Of a stretch of DNA of 64,000 bases, positions 8,998 to 18,167 are shown one piece after another (position 1 is the first letter of the stretch; each line of letters opens with the position of its first letter). Source of the DNA: Jeotgalibaca arthritidis (GTDB taxonomy: Bacteria; Bacillota; Bacilli; Lactobacillales; Aerococcaceae); assembly GCF_011100465.1 (NCBI RefSeq), contig NZ_CP049740.1, positions 685,857-749,856 of the forward strand, given 5' to 3'. The translations under genes were made by a program, and so were the position numbers. The notes below the pieces were generated by a model. It worked only from the letters and a program-made list of their open reading frames with translations. It did no database searches and was not told the DNA's origin.

Positions 8998-9606
8998 TTA
9001 GTCTTTTTCTGCATCTCTTGTTTCTTTGGAAACGTGGAATACTTTTTCGCTGCGTTCGTAGGGAACATCCACTTGATCGTGGCGGACATTCAATACACGA
9101 GCGATGACAAAAAAGTAATCGGACAGACGGTTAATAAAGGTTAAAACAAAGTGATTAACTTCATTGGGCTCATCTTGCATAAAGGTTACAATAACACGTT
9201 CGGCATTGCGGGTAGTGGTTCTTAGAACATGTGCCCACGATGATGCTTCGGTTCCACCCGGAATAATAAAGTACATAGTTTCTGGTGGTTCAGTGCTGTA
9301 GCGATCAATCAACCCTTCTAACCACTCAATATGACTTGCTGTAATCTTGTCTTCTCGGTGACCTCTTGGTACGGATAAATCTGACGTACAGTCAAATAAA
9401 AATTGTTGGATGGTCCGAATATCCGATTGTATATCGGTAGCTTGGTCATCTTGGCTTAGTTTCGCTTCTAGAACACCACACCATGAATTAATATGATCGA
9501 CCTCACCAAACGCATGGATACGCGCGTGGTTTTTTTCAACAGCTTTTCCGCCACCAATTCTTGTTTTTCCTTTGTCCCCTGTTCGGGTATAAATAGAATA
9601 GCTCAT
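8998..9606 (-). CDS. Cob(I)alamin adenosyltransferase, PduO type
   Basis: The 202-residue protein starts with YTRTGDKGKTRIGGG, the ATP-binding signature of PduO-type ATP:cob(I)alamin adenosyltransferases. It continues with the four-helix core including ARIHAFGEVDHINSWCG and, later, RTTTRNAERVIV and NRLSDYFFVIAR. It transfers the adenosyl group of ATP to cob(I)alamin to form coenzyme B12. The ATG at 9606 is chosen because AGAAAGGAG lies 9 bases upstream; a longer start at 9627 would overlap that site. No cobalamin-dependent enzyme lies nearby, so it probably serves imported B12. Confidence 0.9.
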   Translation of the reverse strand: MSYSIYTRTGDKGKTRIGGGKAVEKNHARIHAFGEVDHINSWCGVLEAKLSQDDQATDIQSDIRTIQQFLFDCTSDLSVPRGHREDKITASHIEWLEGLIDRYSTEPPETMYFIIPGGTEASSWAHVLRTTTRNAERVIVTFMQDEPNEVNHFVLTFINRLSDYFFVIARVLNVRHDQVDVPYERSEKVFHVSKETRDAEKD

Positions 9607-9739
9607 TTTATACAACTCCTTTCTCACTATTGTATGTTATTTTTGATGTTTAGGCGATATCTGCGACCTTGGGATGAGAAGTTTTTAGAGGGACTATGTT
9701 AAACTAACAGTATCATTATATAAAAAAGAGGTGTCTTTT

Positions 9740-11008
9740 ATGGAAAAAAATCGTGATAGGATTCAATCTGAAAAAGACGATATGCGCTTCATCAAATTTT
9801 GGGGTGGGAAAAAGCTCATCTTTACATTTGCTGCACTTATTATGCTTGGCGTTTTGATTATGATTTTTAATCATATATCATTTATTTTCCGCCCGCTTCA
9901 AGTGGTTTTCTCTACGATTATTGCGCCCATTATTTTAGCAGTCGTCTTTTTCCATATTCTTAATCCACTCGTCACTTGGCTAGAAAAAAAAGGACTCAAT
10001 CGAACTATTGGAACAGCCATTGTCTTTGTGGCCTTTATTTTATTATTGGCCTATGGACTTATTTTACTAGTTCCTATTTTAGTTGATCAAATTACTAATT
10101 TTGTGGGTGATTTTCCCGACTATATTGATGCTTTAACTAAAAATATAGAAAATTTTGCATCAGGTAGTATTTTTGAATCCTACTACGATGATGGTGTTGA
10201 AAACCTCAATAGTATTGTCGGCGACATTCCATCCATGATCTGGGATTGGGTTAGTAATTCATCACAAAAAATTGTTAATGTCTTCTCAACGATTTCCAAT
10301 GTCTTTGTTGTCATTGTGACTTTCCCGATCATTCTATTCTTTATGCTATCAGAACGTGGTAAATTCCATCCCTTTGTGATGTCATACCTGCCTCCCGTTT
10401 TCCGTCATGATGTGACTGTCCTATCTAACCGTATGACAAATGTGGTGGGGTCATATATTGTCGGTGAATCATTAGTAGCATTAAGTTTAGGCGTCTTGCT
10501 CTTAGCCGGATATTTGATTATCGGATTAGATTACGCCTTTGTATTAGCTATTATTGCAACTGTAACGGCGATTATCCCTTATATCGGAGCAACAATTGGG
10601 ATCATACCTGCTTTAATTGTAGCAGCCTTTACCTCACCTTTTATGTTACTCAAGATGGCCATTGTTTGGGTGATTGCACAATTCATTCAAGGTAATGTCA
10701 TCGAACCAAGTATTATGGGTAAAACATTGAAGATGCATCCATTGACGATTATCATTGTCTTACTCATCATGGGTAATTTGTTAGGTATTGTTGGAATGAT
10801 TTTAGGTGTACCTTTGTTCGCGATTATTAAAGTGTTGCTCGAATACTTCTTTGAGAAGTTCAAAAAACGTTACAACCGCTACTATGCTATGGCGGACGGT
10901 CCTTATGTGATTGATCCTGACTTAGCTGGCGACACGGTTCAAACAGATGCTAACGGTAATGTGATTGCTGATGAGTCTGAAGAGACTAGTGAAAAAGAAG
11001 AGGAATAA
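9740..11008 (+). CDS. AI-2E family transporter (PerM/YdbI-like)
   Basis: A 422-residue membrane protein with about eight transmembrane helices in the AI-2E transporter arrangement: two N-terminal helices, a third plus fourth near 95-115, an extracellular-looking domain (about 120-195), then the C-terminal bundle with IPYIGATIGIIPA and GNVIEPSIMGKTL. Members export small molecules or sodium; a true autoinducer-2 role has been shown for few. The C-terminus is long, polar and acidic. The ATG at 9740 follows AGAGGTG at good spacing; a GTG at 9731 lies inside that site. Confidence 0.88.
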   Translation: MEKNRDRIQSEKDDMRFIKFWGGKKLIFTFAALIMLGVLIMIFNHISFIFRPLQVVFSTIIAPIILAVVFFHILNPLVTWLEKKGLNRTIGTAIVFVAFILLLAYGLILLVPILVDQITNFVGDFPDYIDALTKNIENFASGSIFESYYDDGVENLNSIVGDIPSMIWDWVSNSSQKIVNVFSTISNVFVVIVTFPIILFFMLSERGKFHPFVMSYLPPVFRHDVTVLSNRMTNVVGSYIVGESLVALSLGVLLLAGYLIIGLDYAFVLAIIATVTAIIPYIGATIGIIPALIVAAFTSPFMLLKMAIVWVIAQFIQGNVIEPSIMGKTLKMHPLTIIIVLLIMGNLLGIVGMILGVPLFAIIKVLLEYFFEKFKKRYNRYYAMADGPYVIDPDLAGDTVQTDANGNVIADESEETSEKEEE

Positions 11009-11045
11009 AAAAGGATGCTGGGATTTTGTCTCAGCATCCTTTTTA
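11009..11045. terminator. Bidirectional terminator
   Basis: AAAAAAGGATGCTGGGA pairs with TCTCAGCATCCTTTTT. It serves the AI-2E transporter gene and the convergent rsuA gene. Confidence 0.9.
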
Positions 11046-11774
11046 TGTTGTTTTGTAGCGAAAATAGGGTTTTAATGCGAGAAGTTCGTTTGTCGTTAAT
11101 GGGCGATATTCGCCGGCTCTTAAATGTGGGTCGAGCACAAGTGGTCCCATTTCGACTCGTTTTAAGTAAACAAGCTTTTTCCCGCAAGCGAGAAACATTT
11201 TTTTCACTTGGTGGAATTTGCCTTCTTGGATGGTAACACGGACTTGACTGTGAATGCCGTGATCACTCAAAATTTCAAGTTTGGCTGGCAGACATTTTTC
11301 GCCACCTATAAAGACTATGCCTTCCGCGAAAGCTGTAATGTCAGCTTCGGTTACGATGTCGTTAATGGTGGCTTCGTAAACTTTCTCGACTTTTTTATCG
11401 GGTAAGAGTAGCTGATAGCCGAGCTGTCCGTTGTCGGTAATCAATAACAGGCCTTCAGTATCACGGTCTAGTCGTCCAACCGGGTAGAGCTGATCGTTTT
11501 GGTCGTCATCCGCGATGAGGTCAAAGATGGTCTGGCAATTGGCATCTGTTTTAGCAGTCACAACACCATTTGGTTTATGCAACATAAAATAACGATGTGG
11601 CGGAATCGCGATGAGATCATCATCCACAGTCAATTGGTGAATGGCTTGTTCAACGTTGAAACTCCCATTTGTGATGGCAATACCATCTACTTTAACGCGT
11701 TTTTGCTGGATCAGACGCTTGACCGTTTTGCGTGACCCGATTTGCCTTTCTTCTAATACTTTATCAACTCGCAC
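11043..11774 (-). CDS. rsuA: 16S rRNA pseudouridine synthase RsuA
   Basis: A 243-residue protein with an N-terminal S4 RNA-binding domain (about 1-45, MRVDKVLEERQIGSR) and an RsuA-type synthase domain. The catalytic Asp is in GRLDRDTEGLLLITDNG (about residues 104-120). The C-terminal EGKFHQVKKMF motif is diagnostic for the RsuA/RluB/E/F family. It converts U516 of 16S rRNA (E. coli numbering) to pseudouridine; target specificity is inferred from the family. It starts with GTG two bases after the stop of the DUF1622 gene, so the two are translated from one transcript. Confidence 0.92.
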   Translation of the reverse strand: MRVDKVLEERQIGSRKTVKRLIQQKRVKVDGIAITNGSFNVEQAIHQLTVDDDLIAIPPHRYFMLHKPNGVVTAKTDANCQTIFDLIADDDQNDQLYPVGRLDRDTEGLLLITDNGQLGYQLLLPDKKVEKVYEATINDIVTEADITAFAEGIVFIGGEKCLPAKLEILSDHGIHSQVRVTIQEGKFHQVKKMFLACGKKLVYLKRVEMGPLVLDPHLRAGEYRPLTTNELLALKPYFRYKTT

Positions 11775-11776
11775 AC

Positions 11777-12154
11777 TTAATTCCCTTTCTTTTTGAAGCG
11801 CTGGCCTAGATTTTTGTGCTCAATAGCAGCACTTTTTTCGCTGGATTCGATTTCCCAATGAATCACAAACGTTAGAATAACACGTAAAAAGACAATCGCC
11901 GCCAAATTAATAAATTCATCTAGGGTATGAACCACAACTGATTTTAGAATTTCGGCTGCCAGTTTAAATTCCAAGCTGTAAGCGAGAGCTTTGGCCAAAT
12001 CCAGTTTAGGATCACTGACCATCAAGTCCCCACCTGCCAGTATAAATAGCAAAATAGAGCGACCTACACCGTAAACAACAACTAACACACCTACAATTTC
12101 AATCATACTTACTAGAGTTGGAATAATCATTTCCAAAAAATGATGTAAGTCCAT
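11777..12154 (-). CDS. DUF1622 family membrane protein
   Basis: A 125-residue protein with three predicted membrane helices (about 10-38, 57-75 as a conserved amphipathic stretch LAKALAYSLEFKLAAEIL, and 80-103). This pattern and the conserved KLDLAKALAYSLEFKLAAEILKS-like core mark the DUF1622 family, whose function is not known. It is the first gene of a two-gene unit with rsuA directly downstream. AGGTGG precedes the ATG. Confidence 0.85.
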   Translation of the reverse strand: MDLHHFLEMIIPTLVSMIEIVGVLVVVYGVGRSILLFILAGGDLMVSDPKLDLAKALAYSLEFKLAAEILKSVVVHTLDEFINLAAIVFLRVILTFVIHWEIESSEKSAAIEHKNLGQRFKKKGN

Positions 12155-12278
12155 GATTGCACCACCTTTCAGTCATTTTAATTCTATTGTACCTGTTTAA
12201 AGAGAGTGTTAGTAGTAAAAATATGACTGAATGTACCGTACAGAAATAATTTGAGCGCTGTATCTTACACGCTTGGAC

Positions 12279-12313
12279 AAAAAAGCATTTGGACTGCTAG
12301 TCCAAATGCTTTT
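12279..12313. terminator. Terminator of topB
   Basis: AAAAGCATTTGGACT pairs with AGTCCAAATGCTTTT around a GCT loop, just after the topB stop on the minus strand. Confidence 0.9.
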
Positions 12314-12316
12314 CAG

Positions 12317-14509
12317 TTAGTCATCTAATTGTAGTTTTTTCAAGGCTTCAAACATAGCGTTGTTGACTGGTTCATCTTTTTGCTGGTTTTTCAGATATTT
12401 TTGCACATCACGCTTATCTGCTTTTTTACCACCTGAATGTTTCCGGCGTTCTTGGAAGGCAGACAGCTTCTCACGGTGACCACACTTGCAGACAAACATC
12501 TGACCGTCTCCTTCACCAACCATTTCCAGTTTTTTGTGACAAACAGGACATCTGGCATTGGTCAATCGAGAGAGGCTCTTGCGATGGCCGCATTCACGGT
12601 CTTGGCAAACTAACATTTTTCCACGCTTGCCATTGACTTCTAGCATAGGCTTGCCACAGTCTGGGCATAGCTTATGAGTGAGGTTATCATGTTTAAAGTT
12701 AGCATCACTGGCTTTAATTTCAGAAACAATTGCTTTGGCATAGTCTTTCATCTCATTGATAAAGCTATCTTTTTTCAACTGCCCTTTAGCAATTTTTTCT
12801 AGTTTCAATTCCCATTCGCCCGTTAGTTCAGCTGACTTTAAATCTGCTGGTACAAGCTCCAATAGTTGGCGCCCTTTTCCGGTTGTATGGATTCCTGTTC
12901 CTCTTTTTTCAATCATAAAGGAACTAAATAGCTTGTCGATGATATCCGCCCGCGTTGCTACAGTTCCTAATCCGCCTGTTTCTTTCAGCGTTTGGCTGAT
13001 TTTTTTGTCATTAGACGCCATATACTGGGTTGGATTTTCCATAGCCGATAAGAGTGTGGCTTCCGTAAATGGTGCTGGTGGCTTGGTTTGACCATTGGTT
13101 TGGGACACATAAGATAAAGCTAGTGTGTTTCCTTTTTCAATTTTAGGTAGAACTTGTTCTTTGATATCTTCGTCGTCAGAGTTATCATCGGCTTGGTTAT
13201 CATAGACTTCTCGCCAACCAGCTTGCAGAACGGTTTTCCCTTTGGCGATAAACTGTTGACCACTGCTCTCTGCTTCGATGGTCACCTGTTCCCAAATTTC
13301 CGGTGGCAGCATGACTGCGATAAAGCGTTTCACGACTAGGTCATAAATTTTACGCTCGCGGTCTGACAATTTTTGCAAAGGAATCGATTGTTCAGTTGGA
13401 ATAATCGCATGGTGGTCGGATACTTTTTTATCGTCAACAAAGGACGAATTGGCTTTAATCGGCTTACTCATGACCTTGTTTGCTAGACTGCGGTACTGCG
13501 GAGTGGCAATCGTTCTTAAACGGTCAGGAATGGTCGCAACAATATCCGTTGATAAATAGCGCGAATCGGTTCTTGGGTAAGTCAATACTTTATGGCGCTC
13601 ATACAAACTCTGCATGGTTGTCAGCGTTTCTTTAGCCGAATAGCCAAATAAACGGTTGGCGTCACGCTGTAATTCGGTCAAGTCATAGAGACCTGGCGAG
13701 TAACTTTTCTTTTCTTTTCTCGTGACAGCCGAAACGGTTAGTGGCTGTTGACCAATTTTCTGAACTAACTTCTCTACTTTTTCACGGTCAAAGGAGCGGG
13801 TTTGTTTCGTTTGGCTGTCTCGCCAAATTAAGGTCATACCGTCTTCTGTAACAGCTTTGATTCCATAATAGGTTTTCGGTTTGAATTGATTGATGTCTTC
13901 TTCGCGTTTGGCAATCATTGCAACGACTGGCGTTTGCACACGGCCAGCATTGAGTTGGGCATTGAACTTAGTCGTCAACGCGCGCGTTGCATTCAAGCCC
14001 ACATACCAGTCTGCTTCTGAACGCGCAACAGCTGATTGATAAAGATTGTCGTAGTCTTTACCTGGTTTCAAACGGCTAAAGCCTTCTTTAATGGCTTTAT
14101 CAGTAACCGAGGAAATCCACAAACGCTTGATGGGTTTACGAACTTTTGCTTTTTCAAGAATCCAGCGTGCAACCAATTCCCCTTCACGGCCGGCATCCGT
14201 TGCGATAATGATTTGCGTAATATCTTGACGTTGCAGTTGCTTTTTGACAGCTTGAAACTGTTTATTGGTTTGACGAATAACCGTCAATTCTAAGTCTTTA
14301 GGAAGCATCGGCAAGTCATTTAGCTGCCATGTTTTGTATTTTTGATCGTAGTGTTCAGGCTCGGCTAGCGTCACCAAATGACCAAGCGCCCAAGTCACCA
14401 CGTATTGTGGCCCTTCTAAAAAGCCGTTACCCTGCTTATTGCAGTTTAAAACCTTTGCAATATCTCTAGCAACAGAGGGTTTTTCAGCTAAAACTAATGA
14501 TTTTGTCAT
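12317..14509 (-). CDS. topB: DNA topoisomerase III
   Basis: The 730-residue type IA topoisomerase has an N-terminal Toprim domain (LAEKPSVARDIAKVL, and DAGREGELVARW with catalytic acidic residues). The catalytic Tyr is in LTYPRTDSRYL at about residue 315. Two C-terminal zinc-ribbon modules, with CPDCGKP and CPVCHKK, are followed by a basic tail. It cuts and rejoins single DNA strands and helps decatenate replicated DNA and resolve recombination intermediates. The length matches chromosomal TopB of Lactobacillales. It stands alone; a CTCC/GGAG ribosome binding site lies just upstream. Confidence 0.95.
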   Translation of the reverse strand: MTKSLVLAEKPSVARDIAKVLNCNKQGNGFLEGPQYVVTWALGHLVTLAEPEHYDQKYKTWQLNDLPMLPKDLELTVIRQTNKQFQAVKKQLQRQDITQIIIATDAGREGELVARWILEKAKVRKPIKRLWISSVTDKAIKEGFSRLKPGKDYDNLYQSAVARSEADWYVGLNATRALTTKFNAQLNAGRVQTPVVAMIAKREEDINQFKPKTYYGIKAVTEDGMTLIWRDSQTKQTRSFDREKVEKLVQKIGQQPLTVSAVTRKEKKSYSPGLYDLTELQRDANRLFGYSAKETLTTMQSLYERHKVLTYPRTDSRYLSTDIVATIPDRLRTIATPQYRSLANKVMSKPIKANSSFVDDKKVSDHHAIIPTEQSIPLQKLSDRERKIYDLVVKRFIAVMLPPEIWEQVTIEAESSGQQFIAKGKTVLQAGWREVYDNQADDNSDDEDIKEQVLPKIEKGNTLALSYVSQTNGQTKPPAPFTEATLLSAMENPTQYMASNDKKISQTLKETGGLGTVATRADIIDKLFSSFMIEKRGTGIHTTGKGRQLLELVPADLKSAELTGEWELKLEKIAKGQLKKDSFINEMKDYAKAIVSEIKASDANFKHDNLTHKLCPDCGKPMLEVNGKRGKMLVCQDRECGHRKSLSRLTNARCPVCHKKLEMVGEGDGQMFVCKCGHREKLSAFQERRKHSGGKKADKRDVQKYLKNQQKDEPVNNAMFEALKKLQLDD

Positions 14510-14612
14510 GATTTAAAAACTCCTTATCACTTGCTCTAATCTTTACTACTATAGCACAAAAAAGAATGGTATGATTTAAAAAAACATCGGCTTAATAGCC
14601 AAAGGAGACATT

Positions 14613-15464
14613 ATGCGTAACATTATTCTTACCACCGAAAGTGGTGCAGATTTATCAGAATCACTTATCAAGCATTACCCGATTCGCGTTGTTCCCATGC
14701 ATGTGATTATGGATGACATCGACTACAAGGATGGCCATTTCCCAGTCACTGATATTTTTGACTATTACGACAAAACGAAAAAAATCCCGTCAACAACTTC
14801 GACCAACCCCAATGAATATGAGGCATTGTTCAGCGAGATTCGCCAAGAACATCCTGATGCTACCATCGTTCATATTGGCTACACGTCTAAAGCATCATCC
14901 TCATTCCAAAATGCTTTGACCGCAGGAGAGGAATTTGAAAACATTCATTTTATTGATGCCTTAAACGTTACTGCCGGTTTAGGAGCAGTCGTTCTCTACG
15001 CAGCAAAATTATTAGAAGAAAAGCCGGACATATCCCTCGAGGACTTCATCACTGCCATCGAGCAAACGGTTGCCAAGACACGATTAAGCTTTCTACCTGG
15101 TCAACTAGAGTATTTGCGTGCCGGCGGACGAGTATCGAACGCCCAATACTTAGGTGCGCAGCTCTTAAAAATCAAGCCATTAATCGAGTTAGTCGATGGC
15201 AAATTGGTATCCACTAAAAAATATCGCGGTAAAATGTTACGAGCTGTTAACGATTTACTCGATGATTATTTTACTCGTTATCAATTAGATAATAGCCAAC
15301 TTTATCTGATTTATTCTATTGGGCTAGATGATAGCATTAAAGAAGCTGTCGAAGCATCACTTATCGCACGTGGCTTCCCCCACTTTGACTGGGTTCAAGC
15401 CGGTTGCGTCATTAGCTGCCACTGCGGCCCAGCTGCATTTGGTATTGCTGGTATCGAAAAATAA
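14613..15464 (+). CDS. DegV family fatty-acid-binding protein
   Basis: The 283-residue protein has the two-domain DegV fold, beginning with ILTTESGADLSESLIKHY. Conserved parts include a TSTNPNEYEALF segment that contacts the fatty acid carboxylate, LSFLPGQLEYLRAGGRVSNAQ and a C-terminal SCHCGPAAFGIAG. DegV/FakB proteins present exogenous fatty acids to the kinase FakA for phosphorylation and entry into phospholipid synthesis. No fakA is present here. The gene is followed by a perfect terminator. Which fatty acid it prefers cannot be told. Confidence 0.92.
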   Translation: MRNIILTTESGADLSESLIKHYPIRVVPMHVIMDDIDYKDGHFPVTDIFDYYDKTKKIPSTTSTNPNEYEALFSEIRQEHPDATIVHIGYTSKASSSFQNALTAGEEFENIHFIDALNVTAGLGAVVLYAAKLLEEKPDISLEDFITAIEQTVAKTRLSFLPGQLEYLRAGGRVSNAQYLGAQLLKIKPLIELVDGKLVSTKKYRGKMLRAVNDLLDDYFTRYQLDNSQLYLIYSIGLDDSIKEAVEASLIARGFPHFDWVQAGCVISCHCGPAAFGIAGIEK

Positions 15465-15511
15465 AACGACAAAAGGCGCACCGATTAACTTTCGGTGTGC
15501 CTTTTGTCGTT
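15463..15511 (+). terminator. Terminator of the DegV gene
   Basis: AAACGACAAAAGGCGCACCG pairs with CGGTGTGCCTTTTGTCGTTT, a long stem just after the stop codon. Confidence 0.9.
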
Positions 15512-15513
15512 TC

Positions 15514-15551
15514 GAGTGAATAGAAACGATTTTTCAACTTTCTATTCACTC
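15514..15551 (-). terminator. Terminator of dexB
   Basis: GAGTGAATAGAAA pairs with TTTCTATTCACTC. It lies directly after the dexB stop on the minus strand. Confidence 0.75.
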
Positions 15552-15553
15552 TC

Positions 15554-17191
<1,638 letters not shown>

Positions 17192-17235
17192 TCATTTTCA
17201 TTTAATACCTCCATGATAAGTGACCATCGAACCCC

Positions 17236-17250
17236 TTGCAAGCGGTCGCT
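17236..17250 (-). promoter_or_regulatory. Candidate cre site upstream of dexB
   Basis: TTGCAAGCGGTCGCT matches most positions of the CcpA cre consensus (TGWAANCGNTNNCW). It lies 54 to 68 bases before the dexB start, a place where binding would block transcription. This is a pattern match only. Confidence 0.45.
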
Positions 17251-17326
17251 TAACTTCTTCATTAAAAATTAAGTTTGTCATTTCCAAGCTCCCTCTCCTA
17301 TAATAAGAAAAAGGAGTTGAGTGTAA

Positions 17327-17962
17327 ATGCCATTTCAAATTGCCGCTCTCGAGCATTTTTTAAATTATCACGGTCAAAAATATATCGCGCCAGCAAAGGC
17401 AGGCGAAGAAAAAGACATCATGGAAACATTTAAAAAAGACGGACAAACTGCTCGTCAAGCTTTCACCGAATTAGCCCAATCAGTTGATCAGTCCCTTCAA
17501 GATTTTCATATGCAGAAAGTGAGTGGCTGGATGAATCAGGCTCAAATTGGGCGGCCTCATTTTTGGTGCTACTTTAAAAGGGAAGAGGAAAGTAAACACG
17601 ATCCGCATTTCGCTATTCGCCTTATCACGTTAGATGATGGCTTGGGGATTTCAGTAGAAGTTAGTTTTATTGAAAGAGGCGTCGTTCCAGAAACCATCGT
17701 CCGACAAAATCAAGTATTAGCTGTGCCGATTCAAGCACCACTCTACTATCTCGCCCAATCGAATGGTGTCAGCAGCCGCTACAAGGCGACTGAAGAAAAC
17801 CGTCTCTTTTTGCAAGAAGCTGTAGCCGATAAAACGGTACGTAAGGTCTTAGTCAAGGTTGATATTCCAAAGCTATCATCCTATTCCGATCAAGAGTCTC
17901 TCGTAACAGCTATTTTAGAAGGCTTCCGCCTGCTCAGCCCTTATTATTTGGCGACAAAATAA
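17327..17962 (+). CDS. Conserved hypothetical protein, 211 aa
   Basis: A soluble, mixed alpha/beta protein without signal peptide or membrane segment. Visible features are an aromatic KVSGWMNQAQIGRPHFWCYFKRE stretch in the middle and a C-terminal half ending in ILEGFRLLSPYYLA. I do not recognise the family with certainty. It is read divergently from dexB across a 144-base gap with a TATAAT-like box at 17299, and has an AAAGGAG ribosome binding site. No function is proposed. Confidence 0.75.
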   Translation: MPFQIAALEHFLNYHGQKYIAPAKAGEEKDIMETFKKDGQTARQAFTELAQSVDQSLQDFHMQKVSGWMNQAQIGRPHFWCYFKREEESKHDPHFAIRLITLDDGLGISVEVSFIERGVVPETIVRQNQVLAVPIQAPLYYLAQSNGVSSRYKATEENRLFLQEAVADKTVRKVLVKVDIPKLSSYSDQESLVTAILEGFRLLSPYYLATK

Positions 17963-17975
17963 GTGATTGATGGCC

Positions 17976-18117
17976 AAGACTGTCGAGTAAGACTTAAAAT
18001 TTTCCTCAGTCGACAGATTTTAGCGGTTTTATGCTGAGTGGTGCGAAATAAAACGCCCACTCGACACATTTAGCTGATTTTATGTCGAGTGGGCTTAAAA
18101 ATGAACGGTCAGTCGAC
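17976..18117. repeat. Repeated TCGA hairpins, about 52-base period
   Basis: ACTGTCGAGT, CAGTCGACAG, CACTCGACAC and CAGTCGACAT-type motifs recur through this gene-free stretch. The clearest unit is a perfect 11-bp stem at 18056-18093 (CCCACTCGACA with TGTCGAGTGGG). Flanking units at about 18006 and 18109 look like diverged copies one period away. It is an intergenic repeat cluster of unknown role. Confidence 0.7.
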
Positions 18118-18123
18118 ATAAAT

Positions 18124-18158
18124 AGGCTCCAAAAGGTATAAAACCCTTCTGGAGCCTG
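18124..18158 (-). terminator. Hairpin after the AAA+ gene
   Basis: GGCTCCAGAAGG pairs with CCTTTTGGAGCC with a TTTTATA loop, ending 10 bases after the AAA+ gene stop. The T-tract is short, so it may be weak. Confidence 0.65.
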
Positions 18159-18167
18159 TTTCAATAA

